The notes below the pieces were generated by a model. That model searched no databases and had not been told where the DNA came from. It was given only the letters and a program-made list of their open reading frames with translations. DNA of 32,114 nucleotides from Candidatus Aminicenantota bacterium. Lineage in GTDB: Bacteria; Acidobacteriota; Aminicenantia; UBA2199. The position numbers and the translations under genes are program-made. Shown here piece after piece: positions 7,406-16,528 of the stretch. Where the stretch lies: NCBI GenBank assembly GCA_026393835.1, contig JAPKZK010000111.1, forward strand, positions 1 to 32,114, read 5' to 3'. The first letter of the stretch is position 1. Every line of letters begins with the position of its first letter.

Positions 7406-7678
7406 ATGAATAAGAATGAATTAGTCAAAGAAGCTGCTGCAAAAGCAAAGCTAAAATTGTCGGATACTGAAAAATTTGTAAATGCGTTTATCAACACAGT
7501 ATCGGATGAGTTGAAGAAGAAGGGTAAAGTTACCCTGGTCGGTTTCGGAACCTTTGCCGTTGCTCACCGCAAAGAAAAACGCGGCGTGAACCCCAAAACG
7601 GGCGCCAAAATCACCATTAAAGCGAAGAATGTTCCTGTATTTAAACCCGGGAAAAAACTGAAAGAGACGGTAAAGTAA
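7406..7678 (+). CDS. hup: HU/IHF-family nucleoid DNA-binding protein
   Basis: This 90-aa protein has full HU length. It dimerises and binds and bends DNA with little sequence specificity, compacting the nucleoid. The family signature is complete: GFGTFAVAHRKEKRGVNPKT (residues ~47-66), then the DNA-contacting arm tip and KNVPVFKPGKKLKETV at the C-terminus; the N-terminus MNKNELVKEAAAKAKLKLSD is the usual helical dimerisation domain. It is monocistronic with a consensus promoter and GGAGG ribosome binding site, and it is insulated from the convergent pilus operon by a long hairpin terminator (7734-7798). HU-alpha, HU-beta and IHF cannot be told apart with certainty; the general HU type is most likely. 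Confidence 0.95.
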   Translation: MNKNELVKEAAAKAKLKLSDTEKFVNAFINTVSDELKKKGKVTLVGFGTFAVAHRKEKRGVNPKTGAKITIKAKNVPVFKPGKKLKETVK

Positions 7679-7733
7679 TTATTTTACCGCCTGCACTCGT
7701 TTAAGCGTCGGAATAAGGCGTTAAAACGAACAA

Positions 7734-7798
7734 ACACTGAATTACCCGGGGAATGAGAGGATGTTATCTCTTGTTCCCCTGGGTAATTCAGTGTGTTT
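7734..7798. terminator. Bidirectional intrinsic terminator between HU and the pilus operon
   Basis: ACACTGAATTACCCGGGGAA (7734-7753) pairs with its complement at 7774-7794, with a single bulged T at 7780, giving a 20-bp stem. An inner GAGA/TCTC pair extends it into the loop. GTTTTG follows on the plus strand. It lies between convergent hup and pilQ. Confidence 0.85.
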
Positions 7799-7903
7799 TG
7801 CCTTTTCTTCATTGATTCAAAGAAAAGGCTTTCAATGGAAAGGATTTCGATTCACCCTTTTTTTTCTTTCTTTTATTTTTATCCTAATCCGACTTAATTC
7901 CCT

Positions 7904-10087
7904 TTACTCTCTTTCTTCTCTATCCTCTCTTTCCCGGCGCCCGGTTTCCGGGGTCCCGGGGGACGGTGTATCAAATATTTCAATTTCGGAGGAATTGGAC
8001 GTGAGCTCCACCGGTTTCCTATCCCTACCGTAAGCAGAGATAGTGGATAACGAAAGCGTATAGCTTCCCTTCTGGAGGAATTTTATCTTCAATTGCCCGA
8101 TAGTACTGGACTTAATGGGATTGGATTCAAAATTATAGCCTACATCGAACGCTTCACCGGATACGTTTTTCAGTATTTTGGAATTGTCCCCGCCGGCGAA
8201 ATCGGTTTTCATTTCCTGGATTTCGGCCCTACCGCCGGAAATGGAACCGCTGATGGAAAGGGAGGCGATTTCGACGGAGGAATTGGCCCGCAAGGTGAAA
8301 TACAGCTCGGAATTGACGGCCCTTCTCTGGGTGGGCGGCGAGATAATAATGGAATTGCCGCCGGGCCGTTCTCCCCGCGCTTCTTCGCGTCCCGACGGAC
8401 CCCCGGGTCCGGAGGCAGGCGGGGAGTACAGGTTTTGATTACCCGAGGTCACGCTCCAGATGGCCCCCTGGTCGTCGCCATCGATGGCCACCTCGCGGAT
8501 GACACGGGGCGTGATGGAAAAAACCAGGTCGGTTTGAATAACTCCTTTGGAAGTTGAACCGAATAGCTTTCCCAATAAGGGTAGGTGGGACAGGCCGGGA
8601 AATCCTGATAATGACTTCCTCACTTCGTCTTTGATAAAACCGCCGATGATATTGGTTTCGCCCTCTTTCAGCCGGATGATACTTTCCAGTTCCCGTTTGC
8701 CCAGGGTGGGGAAATTGTCCCGGTAACCGGTGATAAAGTCCAGTTTTAATTTAATTTTCAGCGTAACTTCGTGGTTGCGGTGAATAAGGGGGGTTATTTT
8801 AATTTCGACGCCGACGCTGCGGTACTGGTAGGAGGTGACGGGGATATTGTTAAAACCGCCGGCGGCCCCGGCCTGGAACTGGGTCTGGGGGATAGGGATA
8901 TCGTCACCAACGGAAAATTTAATCTCTTCGCCGTCCACTCCCCTGAGATTGGGTTTGGAAACAATGCGGGTATTGTCGGCGGTTTCCAGGAACCGCAGGG
9001 CCGCCGACGGCAGGGTGAGATAGATACTGGTGTTGGACAGGTTATCGATGTTGATGAGGGAGTTTATCGAGCCGGGGGTGGTGCCTGACCCGGCAGTGTA
9101 TTCCCCGGCGGAGACGCTGGACAATGTGGCGCCGTAATCGGCGCCGATGGATTTGAGCACGTTACGGTTTAACTCCAGGATCTCGATATCGATCTCCACC
9201 TCGCTTTTTGCTTTATCGACGGAAGCAAGGAATCGTTCGATTTCGATCAACGTGTTGTTGTCGGCGCGGATAATAAGGGTATTGAGGTTGGCGTCTTCCT
9301 GGGCCAGGATTTGCTGTTCCCGGAAAAGGGTTAATACCAGTTTCTTGGCTTCATCGGCCTTGATATTTTTGAGAAAAAATACTTTGGTGCCCCGTAGGCC
9401 GAAGGTTCTTTTTTTAAAGGTGGTATCCGGGAATATCAAGATAGATGATGCGTCCAGCACGCGGTAATCGCAGCCGGCCACCATGCACAACTGGTTCAGT
9501 ATGTCGTAAAACCCGGCATTCTGGCTCTCGATGGTATACACGAAATCCCTGAAATCTTTATCGAAAATGAAATTGACGCTGTGGGATTTGCCCAGCATGG
9601 CAAATATTTGTTTAATAGGGGCGTTTCGCAGGTTCAGCGTCATCTTCTCACTGGGGTCGATGTTGAGCTGCACGGGAGGTGTGATGGTGGATTGAAAGGG
9701 GACGGCCGGCTTTTTCTGACCGTCATTTAAACAGGCATCCAATTCATCGCTGACCCGCTTGTTGTCCGGGAAAATTTGCAGCGCCACCTTATACTCCCGG
9801 GCGGCCTCTTCTTTTTTCCCGGCGCCCATTAAGCTCCTGGCCAGCGCCAGGTGGTAATAATAACTGTTCAATTGGCATCTGAATAGTAGGGTCCGAAATT
9901 CGCTTGTCTGGGGATTGGCTTTCACTGCTTTTTCAAAGTATTCCGCGGCCTTATCGTAGTTACCGGCCCGGTACAAAGCCATGCCCTCCCTGGTACTGGC
10001 GCTGGAACAACCGGCCCAAAAAACGGCCATCACCATGGCAATAATAGATAGCGTAATGATCGAATGATATTTTTTATTGAATTTCAT
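7904..10087 (-). CDS. pilQ: PilQ/GspD-type outer-membrane secretin lipoprotein with N-terminal TPRs and C-terminal cohesin-like extension
   Basis: This 727-aa protein forms the multimeric outer-membrane channel for a type IV pilus or type II-like system. In order: a lipoprotein signal with lipobox FWAGC (Cys27); TPR-like helices (~30-125; YDKAAEYFEKAVKANPQ, EEAAREYKVALQIFPDN); an STN/AMIN-like segment (MTLNLRNAPIKQIFAMLGKS); a secretin N1-type domain (TKVFFLKNIKADEAKKLVLT); and the secretin core with LGKRELESIIRLKEGETNII, GFPGLSHLPLLGKLFGS and LVFSITPRVI. After the core about 170 residues follow a Gly/Pro-rich linker and resemble a beta-rich cohesin-like domain (SELYFTLRANSSVEIASLSI...), ending in a charged tail. 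Its start overlaps the end of the PilP gene by 14 nt. It is the last gene of the serS-pil operon. Confidence 0.9.
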   Translation of the reverse strand: MKFNKKYHSIITLSIIAMVMAVFWAGCSSASTREGMALYRAGNYDKAAEYFEKAVKANPQTSEFRTLLFRCQLNSYYYHLALARSLMGAGKKEEAAREYKVALQIFPDNKRVSDELDACLNDGQKKPAVPFQSTITPPVQLNIDPSEKMTLNLRNAPIKQIFAMLGKSHSVNFIFDKDFRDFVYTIESQNAGFYDILNQLCMVAGCDYRVLDASSILIFPDTTFKKRTFGLRGTKVFFLKNIKADEAKKLVLTLFREQQILAQEDANLNTLIIRADNNTLIEIERFLASVDKAKSEVEIDIEILELNRNVLKSIGADYGATLSSVSAGEYTAGSGTTPGSINSLINIDNLSNTSIYLTLPSAALRFLETADNTRIVSKPNLRGVDGEEIKFSVGDDIPIPQTQFQAGAAGGFNNIPVTSYQYRSVGVEIKITPLIHRNHEVTLKIKLKLDFITGYRDNFPTLGKRELESIIRLKEGETNIIGGFIKDEVRKSLSGFPGLSHLPLLGKLFGSTSKGVIQTDLVFSITPRVIREVAIDGDDQGAIWSVTSGNQNLYSPPASGPGGPSGREEARGERPGGNSIIISPPTQRRAVNSELYFTLRANSSVEIASLSISGSISGGRAEIQEMKTDFAGGDNSKILKNVSGEAFDVGYNFESNPIKSSTIGQLKIKFLQKGSYTLSLSTISAYGRDRKPVELTSNSSEIEIFDTPSPGTPETGRREREDREERE

Positions 10088-10568
10088 TATCTTGGTCCCC
10101 TTTTATATTGATTTCAACGAGATTGGTTTCAACCTCGAGAGTCACAAATTTCTTTTCAACGTTGACGATTTTGATGGTCTCCTTTACGGTATCATCGATA
10201 CCCACCACGAAGAATTCGCTGTCCACCGTCAGTAAAGCCAATTTTTTGGCCTCCCGCATGACATAACCTTCATAGGCAACCCTCCGCCTGACTTCACCGG
10301 CCACATCGCGTTCCTTTACCCTATTTTCTTCTTCGGGCGGTTTCTGTATTACCTCGGGGGGCGGCTGGGCCGGCGCCGCCGGGTTCAGGTTGAATTCTCT
10401 TTTAAAGGGGGAAAAGATATCCCTGACGATGTTAAATTCCTTCTTCCCCTTCTCTTTTTCAGCCTGTTCCAGTTTGGATGCGTTGATGATCTCTGCATGG
10501 ATTGGAACGGCAGCGGCCGTGATGGTGAATATTATAAATAACAGCAGCAGGTTTTTTTTACTTGACAA
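10074..10568 (-). CDS. pilP: PilP-like inner-membrane-associated pilus assembly protein
   Basis: This 164-aa protein has an N-terminal signal or membrane anchor (LLLLFIIFTITAAAVPIHA), a Pro-rich linker (~70-85) and a C-terminal beta domain like the PilP/GspC homology region (VAYEGYVMREAKKLALLTVD.. then EFFVVGIDDTVKETIKIVNV). PilP links the PilNO inner-membrane complex to the secretin in the periplasm. It sits between pilO (overlap 11 nt) and pilQ (overlap 14 nt), the standard pilMNOPQ order, so position supports the call as much as sequence. The family diverges strongly and a GspC-like role in type II secretion is the main alternative. Confidence 0.8.
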   Translation of the reverse strand: MSSKKNLLLLFIIFTITAAAVPIHAEIINASKLEQAEKEKGKKEFNIVRDIFSPFKREFNLNPAAPAQPPPEVIQKPPEEENRVKERDVAGEVRRRVAYEGYVMREAKKLALLTVDSEFFVVGIDDTVKETIKIVNVEKKFVTLEVETNLVEINIKGDQDNEIQ

Positions 10569-11088
10569 AATATACCTCCATTGCCAACTCTCCTTCCACC
10601 AGGTTACTGTTTTTCATTTTGTCTAATTTGATTTTTTTGATAAGGACCATCTTGATTTTTTCCTGGTCTTTAAAATTTTCAAGATCATAAATAAACCGTT
10701 TGATGTTTTCATAGGCCCCGGACACCTGGCAGACGACGATTATTTTTACCACGTCCGGGAAGATACTTTTATACTGGTAAGTGAAACGGGAACTGCCGAC
10801 CCCGTTTTTCCCGGCAAGCGTCTCCAGGTCCTGTTTGAAACGGTTATATATTTCCGATTTCAGCAAATAGAGGTCTTTAAAACCGGCATAGGTGTTCTCG
10901 ATATCCAGCCATTCTTTACTGGTTCCTTCCAGTTCCTTTGCCTTGCCCCTGGTTTCTTCGAGTCGCGATTGGGCGCTTTGGGCGGTAATGCTTTCCAGGG
11001 AAGTATATCCGAAGGAAAAGAGAAAGAACACAATGCTGAACACCAACAAGCCGGCCAGACCATACATGATTTTTTTAATAGTACTCAT
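10558..11088 (-). CDS. pilO: PilO-like inner-membrane pilus assembly protein
   Basis: This 176-aa protein has one N-terminal transmembrane helix (~8-28, MYGLAGLLVFSIVFFLFSFG), a coiled-coil stretch (~35-90), and a ferredoxin-like periplasmic fold (DVVKIIVVCQVSGAYENIKR..FIYDLENF) as in PilO/GspM. It dimerises with PilN to form the inner-membrane alignment complex. It overlaps pilN by 14 nt and pilP by 11 nt, indicating translational coupling. Confidence 0.85.
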   Translation of the reverse strand: MSTIKKIMYGLAGLLVFSIVFFLFSFGYTSLESITAQSAQSRLEETRGKAKELEGTSKEWLDIENTYAGFKDLYLLKSEIYNRFKQDLETLAGKNGVGSSRFTYQYKSIFPDVVKIIVVCQVSGAYENIKRFIYDLENFKDQEKIKMVLIKKIKLDKMKNSNLVEGELAMEVYFVK

Positions 11089-11686
11089 CTTCTTCTTTTT
11101 TTTCTACTTTTGGTTTTTGTTTTGTTTTATCTGTTTCTCCCGGTTTTTGGCTTTTTAATTTAAAATGTAGAACCAGGCCGGCTTTAAGCAAACCCATATC
11201 TTCCTTCTCGTCTTGTATTTCCGGTTGGTACGCTGAAAAATTGTGGTATGTTTCGATCAACCGGGGAAGCGAGTCGGCGGCGATGCCGATACGGAGCTGC
11301 GAAGGATTTGCAACATCCAGGAAAACCTGGGTGAAAAAAGCTCCTTCGGGTAGGTTCTTCTCCAGGAGTTCCAATTTTTCGATCACGGAGAATTGTTTTT
11401 CCTTGATCAACCAGTTGGCAAAATCGACCTGTGCTTTCCATTCTTTCTTTCGATTTGCGACGTCTTCTTCGCGGCGGGTATTTTCCCGGGTGAGTTTTTC
11501 CAGTTCTTTTCGGTCTTGTATGGATTGTTCTTTCAGCCGGCGCTCCTGTTGGTCGCTGCTCCATAAATTACCGATCCCCACGATAATGAATACCAAAGAT
11601 ATCACCACCACGATGACGGAATAGAAAGTAAACTTCAGGTAATTGATTTTTTTATTGTCTGCGATATTATAGCTAATTCTTCTCAT
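11075..11686 (-). CDS. pilN: PilN-like inner-membrane pilus assembly protein
   Basis: This 203-aa protein has a short cytoplasmic N-terminus (MRRISYNIADNKKINYLKFT), where PilN family members carry the PilM-binding motif, one transmembrane helix (~22-45), a coiled coil (~48-100) and a periplasmic domain (LELLEKNLPEGAFFTQVFLD). The last ~25 residues are a Lys/Glu-rich tail (PKVEKKEEDEYY). The canonical INLLP motif is not evident, so PilM contact may differ. It lies three bases after pilM and overlaps pilO. Confidence 0.82.
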   Translation of the reverse strand: MRRISYNIADNKKINYLKFTFYSVIVVVISLVFIIVGIGNLWSSDQQERRLKEQSIQDRKELEKLTRENTRREEDVANRKKEWKAQVDFANWLIKEKQFSVIEKLELLEKNLPEGAFFTQVFLDVANPSQLRIGIAADSLPRLIETYHNFSAYQPEIQDEKEDMGLLKAGLVLHFKLKSQKPGETDKTKQKPKVEKKEEDEYY

Positions 11687-11689
11687 TTT

Positions 11690-12511
11690 TTACCCGGGTA
11701 AAAATAATTTATCTTTATTTTTTAAATCCAGGGCCCTTATGTCTTGCCCCAGCAATTCTTGTTTGACGACATCGAGGTTTAATTCGCAGCGGTTGGCAAT
11801 GATGGAATAGGTGTGGGGCGTCTGGGCATAGCTGTTCTTGATGTAATTGATGGTCTTTACCACTTCGGACACAACTTCGTCCTCGTGCTCGCCGCGGAAT
11901 TTCCTGATATAGAACGGCACGGAGTGTTTTTGAAACACGACGATGAACAGGTTGCTGTCGATCTCGATAAGGAAATCCGGGGAGGATTTCTGGCGCAGGA
12001 CATTATCGATGCTGTTGATGGTGGAATTCCCCATGTAAGTCAAGTTTACCCGGCTTTGAGTAAACAACTTTTCGATTTTCTCTTTCAGGCTTTTTTTAAA
12101 TAGGATGGAGAGGATTTTGTTTTTATCCAATTTATAAAATTGATGGTCGTAGTCTTCGATATTTTCCGGGAATACTTTGCGCAGCCGCCACTCCACGATC
12201 TCCTTACGCAGTCCTTCGCGGAAGGGGATTTTTTCAAACTCGATGATGTTAAAGATGTAATAGGCGGAGTTTAAGATGATCCCGGTATCGATGGCGTTTG
12301 CCGCTCCGCCGCCTGCGCCCGCTACCGATAGCTCCCTGGCGGCGGCCCCGAAACTTTCCGCGGTCAGGTCGAAAATGGGGGCGTTATCGAAGGTCCGGGT
12401 TTTTTGGAAGGATTTATTTACATACTTGTAAATATCCAGGTAGTTCTCCCCGGCAAAGACAAGCTGCGCCGGCCGTTTGTAATGGATAAAATAGTTTTCG
12501 ATTATAACCAT
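11690..12511 (-). CDS. pilM: PilM-like actin-fold cytoplasmic pilus assembly protein (divergent)
   Basis: This 273-aa protein sits in the PilM position between pilB and pilN. It lacks membrane segments. Features compatible with the PilM/FtsA actin fold are FREGLRKEIVEWRLRKVFPE (the PilM helix feeding into the membrane complex), LTYMGNSTINSIDNVLRQ, and LIEIDSNLFIVVFQKHSVPF (beta hairpin of subdomain II), then VKTINYIKNSY. It is shorter than typical PilM (~350 aa) and clear phosphate-binding loops are not visible, so nucleotide binding may be lost. It overlaps pilB by 10 nt. The assignment rests mainly on synteny. Confidence 0.7.
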   Translation of the reverse strand: MVIIENYFIHYKRPAQLVFAGENYLDIYKYVNKSFQKTRTFDNAPIFDLTAESFGAAARELSVAGAGGGAANAIDTGIILNSAYYIFNIIEFEKIPFREGLRKEIVEWRLRKVFPENIEDYDHQFYKLDKNKILSILFKKSLKEKIEKLFTQSRVNLTYMGNSTINSIDNVLRQKSSPDFLIEIDSNLFIVVFQKHSVPFYIRKFRGEHEDEVVSEVVKTINYIKNSYAQTPHTYSIIANRCELNLDVVKQELLGQDIRALDLKNKDKLFLPG

Positions 12512-14043
12512 TCTTTTATTGTCACCCTGTTTAATTCTTCAAAAGAGGTAATACCTTGTATTACCTTTCCCAGGCCATTTTTACGGGTGGGGATCATCCC
12601 CTGCTTCATGGCCATTTTTTTGATTTCCGACAGCGGTTTTTTATCCAGGAACATTTCTTTGATTTCATCGGTCAGTTCGAGGATTTCGCCGATAACGGTC
12701 CTGCCGCTGTAGCCGCTTCCCGCACATTCCTGGCAGCCTTCCGGTTTTGCCTGGTATATGGAGTTTTCGAGGTTTTCTTTTTTGACGCGGTTGTCCTGGA
12801 GGTATTTGGCGTCCGGGGTAAACTCTTGTTTGCAATTGACGCACAAACGTCTCACCAGCCGCTGCGCCACCACGCAATTGAGGGCCGATATGAAACTATA
12901 TGTATCGATGCCCATGTGAATGAACCGGCCCAATACGTCGAACACGTTGTTGGCGTGAACGGTGGTAAATACGAGGTGGCCGGTAAGGGCGGATTGGATG
13001 GCGATCTGGGCGGTCTCCGGGTCCCGGATCTCACCCACCATTATCTTATCGGGGTCATGCCTCAGGATGGAGCGAAGCCCACGGGCAAAGGTCAACCCTT
13101 TCTTCTCGTTTACCGGTATCTGGGTGATATCATCGATCTGGTACTCCACGGGGTCTTCGATGGTGATTATTTTATCCTGGGGGCTCTTTATTTCATTGAG
13201 GGCCGCATACAGGGTAGTGGTTTTGCCGCTCCCGGTGGGCCCGGTGACCAGGAACATGCCGTAGGGTTGTCTAATGTAATACATGAGATTATCGATCAGG
13301 TAATCGGAGAATCCCAACTGCTGCAGTCTTAGTTCGCCGATACTTTCGGTGATCATTTCGCGGTCCAATATCCGGATGACGGCATTTTCACCATAGACGC
13401 CCGGCATAATGGAAACCCGGAAATCGATGGTTTTATGCTTGAATTTCATGCGGAACCGGCCGTCCTGGGGCACCCTTCGCTCGGCGATATCCAGCTCCGA
13501 AATAACTTTCAAACGGGTAATCATGGGCGAATGGAATAGTTTATCCAGGGGTTCCATGACCTGGATTAAAATTCCGTCAACGCGGAATTTGACATTGACG
13601 GCGTTGGCCTGTACTTCGATGTGGATGTCCGAAGCCCGCTTGTTGACCGCGGTAAAAATAACGTTATTCAATAACTTGATGACCGAATCGTCTTCCTCGG
13701 TGATTTTCTCGATGGTTAAGGATTCGTCTTCATCTTCTTCGATACTCTTCTTCATGAAGAAGCTTTCGGTTTTGTCCGTCAATACCTTGGTAAAAGAGTC
13801 GCTTTTTTTCAGGATTTTTTCGATGTCCTCTTTCTCGGAGTGGAAAGGGATTACCCGTTTCTGGATAAAGTTTTCGACGATACTTATTTTATCGAGGTTT
13901 TCAGGGTCGAACATGACGATTTCGACGGAGTTGTCGCTTTCTTTTAGCGGGAAGAAGAGGTTTTTGATCATAAATTCCGCGGGGAATTTGGTCAATAACT
14001 TGTAATCGATTTTAATGTTCTTCAGGTCGATTGTTTCACTCAT
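12502..14043 (-). CDS. pilB: PilB/GspE-type assembly ATPase
   Basis: This 513-aa cytoplasmic hexameric ATPase powers pilus or pseudopilus extension. Visible parts: an N-terminal GSPII_E-N-like region (1-100); the N2 domain with IHIEVQANAVNVKFRVDG and RVPQDGRFRMK; Walker A GPTGSGKTTTLYA (around residues 267-279); Asp box IITIEDPVEYQ; Walker B ILRHDPDKIMVGEIRDPETA; His box LTGHLVFTTVHAN; and the Zn-binding C-x2-C pair LCVNCKQ and CQECAGSG (near 400 and 437). The CxxC pair and length favour PilB/GspE over the retraction ATPase PilT. Its ATG overlaps the pilC stop as ATGA (14040-14043). No PilT is present in the window. Confidence 0.95.
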   Translation of the reverse strand: MSETIDLKNIKIDYKLLTKFPAEFMIKNLFFPLKESDNSVEIVMFDPENLDKISIVENFIQKRVIPFHSEKEDIEKILKKSDSFTKVLTDKTESFFMKKSIEEDEDESLTIEKITEEDDSVIKLLNNVIFTAVNKRASDIHIEVQANAVNVKFRVDGILIQVMEPLDKLFHSPMITRLKVISELDIAERRVPQDGRFRMKFKHKTIDFRVSIMPGVYGENAVIRILDREMITESIGELRLQQLGFSDYLIDNLMYYIRQPYGMFLVTGPTGSGKTTTLYAALNEIKSPQDKIITIEDPVEYQIDDITQIPVNEKKGLTFARGLRSILRHDPDKIMVGEIRDPETAQIAIQSALTGHLVFTTVHANNVFDVLGRFIHMGIDTYSFISALNCVVAQRLVRRLCVNCKQEFTPDAKYLQDNRVKKENLENSIYQAKPEGCQECAGSGYSGRTVIGEILELTDEIKEMFLDKKPLSEIKKMAMKQGMIPTRKNGLGKVIQGITSFEELNRVTIKEWL

Positions 14044-15248
14044 TTTACGATGTGCACCGTACTAAAGATGGGCAAATAGACTGCCACCAGCATAAACGCG
14101 ATCACCCCACCGATGGCCACGATTAAGATGGGTTCGATCAGCGAGATCAGCGAACTTATCCTGGCGTCGATCGAGTTTTCAAAGGCATCGGCGTTTTCAT
14201 TTAGTACTCCTGTCAGGTTGCCGGAGGTTTCCCCCACTTTAATCACTTCTATGAATGTGGGAGGGATAAAACTCACCTCTTTCAAAACATCCGACAGTAG
14301 GTTACCCTCCTTTATTTTTGTAGGGATGTCTTTAATTTTTGCGAAGAAATACCTATTGGAAAAGGTTTCCACTGCGATTTGAGTGGATTCCGGGACAGGC
14401 ACCCCCCCTGCAATCAATATTGCCATTGTCCGTGAGAATACGGTCATGGAGTTTTCAATGATAAGGTTCCCGATGATGGGAATTCTTGTTTTTATATTAT
14501 CGAAAATAATGATATCCGGTCGGGATTTTTCCAGGAATTTGAGGCCCATCACAACAGCAGTTATTGTAATAATAATAGTGAGGGCATGGCGTTTCAGGAA
14601 ATTGCTGACGTCGATCAAGGTGAGGGTCATTGCCGGGAGGCTGGCTTCGAAATCTGCATAGAACGAAGCGAACCTGGGAATGGCATAGACCAGGATAAGG
14701 CTTACCATGGCGATCATGAATATAAATAAAATGATGGGATAAGTGAGGCTGTTGATGATTTTTCGTCTGAGGCTGGCGACTTTCTCCAGGTAGATGTTGA
14801 ACTGGACCAGTATGGAATCGATGTTCCCGCTTTTTTCTCCCGCCAGCAGCGAGGCCCGGTAGATTTTTTGAAAGGGTATTTGATCGGAGGCGAAGGCATC
14901 TGAAATCTGGATACCGTTCCGGATATCGGCTTCGGTTTTGATTAACACTTCTTTTAGGGCGCCTTTTTTTTGGTTGGCGATAATTATTTCCAGCGCCCTG
15001 ATAAATGCGACCCCGGATTTGAGCAGGGTGATCATTTTCTGGTTAAAGGCCAGGAAATCGAAGTAACTTATTTTACGAGTGAAAATCTTAAATGCGGAGG
15101 AATCCTTGAGGTAGTTTTTGCGGATGGTCATGAGTTTTTCATCAGCGTTTTCGTTGTTTCTCCACACTTCCTGTTTATTGTCGGCAAAGATCATCCGTTT
15201 AGTATAACGGCCGTTATCGTCAAGAAAAGTGCAATTGTAATAAGGCAT
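14040..15248 (-). CDS. pilC: PilC/GspF-type inner-membrane platform protein
   Basis: This 402-aa polytopic protein has two T2SSF domains: the first (~65-190, FNQKMITLLKSGVAFIRALE, AGEKSGNIDSILVQFNIYLE, then a hydrophobic helix), the second (~270-395, FSRTMAILIAGGVPVPESTQ, VGETSGNLTGVLNENADAFE, then LIEPILIVAIGGVIAFMLVA). It anchors the ATPase and feeds pilin subunits. It begins eight bases after serS. No Shine-Dalgarno is visible; instead a TATAAT (minus strand 15261-15256, overlapping the serS stop) lies seven bases before the ATG, hinting at an additional leaderless promoter, though the -35 is poor. Confidence 0.94.
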   Translation of the reverse strand: MPYYNCTFLDDNGRYTKRMIFADNKQEVWRNNENADEKLMTIRKNYLKDSSAFKIFTRKISYFDFLAFNQKMITLLKSGVAFIRALEIIIANQKKGALKEVLIKTEADIRNGIQISDAFASDQIPFQKIYRASLLAGEKSGNIDSILVQFNIYLEKVASLRRKIINSLTYPIILFIFMIAMVSLILVYAIPRFASFYADFEASLPAMTLTLIDVSNFLKRHALTIIITITAVVMGLKFLEKSRPDIIIFDNIKTRIPIIGNLIIENSMTVFSRTMAILIAGGVPVPESTQIAVETFSNRYFFAKIKDIPTKIKEGNLLSDVLKEVSFIPPTFIEVIKVGETSGNLTGVLNENADAFENSIDARISSLISLIEPILIVAIGGVIAFMLVAVYLPIFSTVHIVK

Positions 15249-15256
15249 GATTTTTA

Positions 15257-16522
15257 TTATAGGTAAGCTCTTCCCGGGAAATATTTCCCCAGGATGTTTG
15301 GTATGTCGATTTTCCCGTCCGCTGCCTGGTAATTTTCCATAATGGCGGCCACGGTTCGGCCTACTGCCAGGCCGGAACCGTTAATGGTATGGAGAAAATT
15401 CTTTTTGCCATCTTTGGCTTTGTACTTGATTTTTGCCCGCCTGGCCTGGAAGTCGGAAAAATTCGAGCATGATGAAATTTCCATATACCCGTTCCGAGCC
15501 GGCATCCAAACTTCGATGTCATAGGTCTTGGCGGACGAAAATGACATATCGCCGCTGCACAGCAGGACAACGCGGTAATGTAAGTTCAATTTTTGTAAGA
15601 TACATTCGGCGTCGCGGGTGAGTTTTTCGTGTTCGATTGCGGAAGTTTCGGGGGTGGTTAATTTTAAGAGTTCGATTTTATTGAATTGATGTTGGCGGAT
15701 GATGCCCCTGACATCTTTGCCGTAAGAACCGGCTTCGCTGCGGAAACAGGGGGTATAGGCGGCGTAATACCTGGGGAGGTCTTCTTCATCCAGCGTTTCG
15801 TCACGGTGGATATTGGTGAGCGGCACTTCCGCGGTAGGAATCAGGTAAAGGTTGTGGCCTTCGATTTTAAAGAGGTCGTCTTTGAATTTGGGCAGATTGC
15901 CGGTGCCGATGAGGCTTTCGTCGTTCACCAGGAAAGGCGGTAGGACTTCGGTATAGCCGTTTTCAATGGTTTGGGTTTCCACCATGAAATCGATGAGTAC
16001 CCGTTCCAGTTTTGCCAGGGTGTCCGTGTAGAGTGCAAACCGTGCGCCGGAAATTTTGGCTGCCCTGGGCAGGTCGAGGAATTTATTTATTTCACCCAGG
16101 TCCCAATGGGGTTTGGGTTCAAAGTCAAAATCGGGTTTTTCGCCCCATTCCCGGACGACGACGTTTTGGGTTGCGTCTTTTCCGATGGGTACGGAGTCGT
16201 CAAAGAGGTTGGGGATATTCATCACGAAATCCTGGAATTTTGTTTCCGCTTCCGCGGCTTCCTGTTCAAGGGAGGCAAGTTCGGCGGACAGGGTTTTGGA
16301 TTGGTCTTCCAGGTCTTTGGTATTTTTCCCTTGCTTTTTTAGGGTCCCGATTTCTTTGGCTAATTTATTTTTATTGCTTTTGATCCGGTCTATGCCGGTG
16401 ATTAACTCCCTGCGTTTTGCATCGATCCGGTTGAACAGCGTTTCATCGAAAGGGGAGCTTTTGGCTAACACTTTGGCCTTGACAATCTCCAGGTGATTTC
16501 TAACGAAATTTATGTCCAGCAT
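15257..16522 (-). CDS. serS: Seryl-tRNA synthetase
   Basis: This 421-aa class II synthetase charges tRNA-Ser. The N-terminal coiled-coil arm (LDINFVRNHLEIVKAKV to ~110) binds the long variable arm of tRNA-Ser. The catalytic core shows TAEVPLTNIHRDE, motif 2 CFRSEAGSYGKDVRGIIRQH and QFNKIELLKL, and motif 3 NGSGLAVGRTVAAIMENYQ. Start ATG 16522 was chosen because the family begins MLD and because the -10 box lies six bases upstream; the in-frame ATG at 16567 precedes the promoter. It is the first gene of the pilus operon (pilC follows after eight bases), an unusual partner for pilus genes. Confidence 0.97.
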   Translation of the reverse strand: MLDINFVRNHLEIVKAKVLAKSSPFDETLFNRIDAKRRELITGIDRIKSNKNKLAKEIGTLKKQGKNTKDLEDQSKTLSAELASLEQEAAEAETKFQDFVMNIPNLFDDSVPIGKDATQNVVVREWGEKPDFDFEPKPHWDLGEINKFLDLPRAAKISGARFALYTDTLAKLERVLIDFMVETQTIENGYTEVLPPFLVNDESLIGTGNLPKFKDDLFKIEGHNLYLIPTAEVPLTNIHRDETLDEEDLPRYYAAYTPCFRSEAGSYGKDVRGIIRQHQFNKIELLKLTTPETSAIEHEKLTRDAECILQKLNLHYRVVLLCSGDMSFSSAKTYDIEVWMPARNGYMEISSCSNFSDFQARRAKIKYKAKDGKKNFLHTINGSGLAVGRTVAAIMENYQAADGKIDIPNILGKYFPGRAYL

Positions 16523-16528
16523 AAACGG

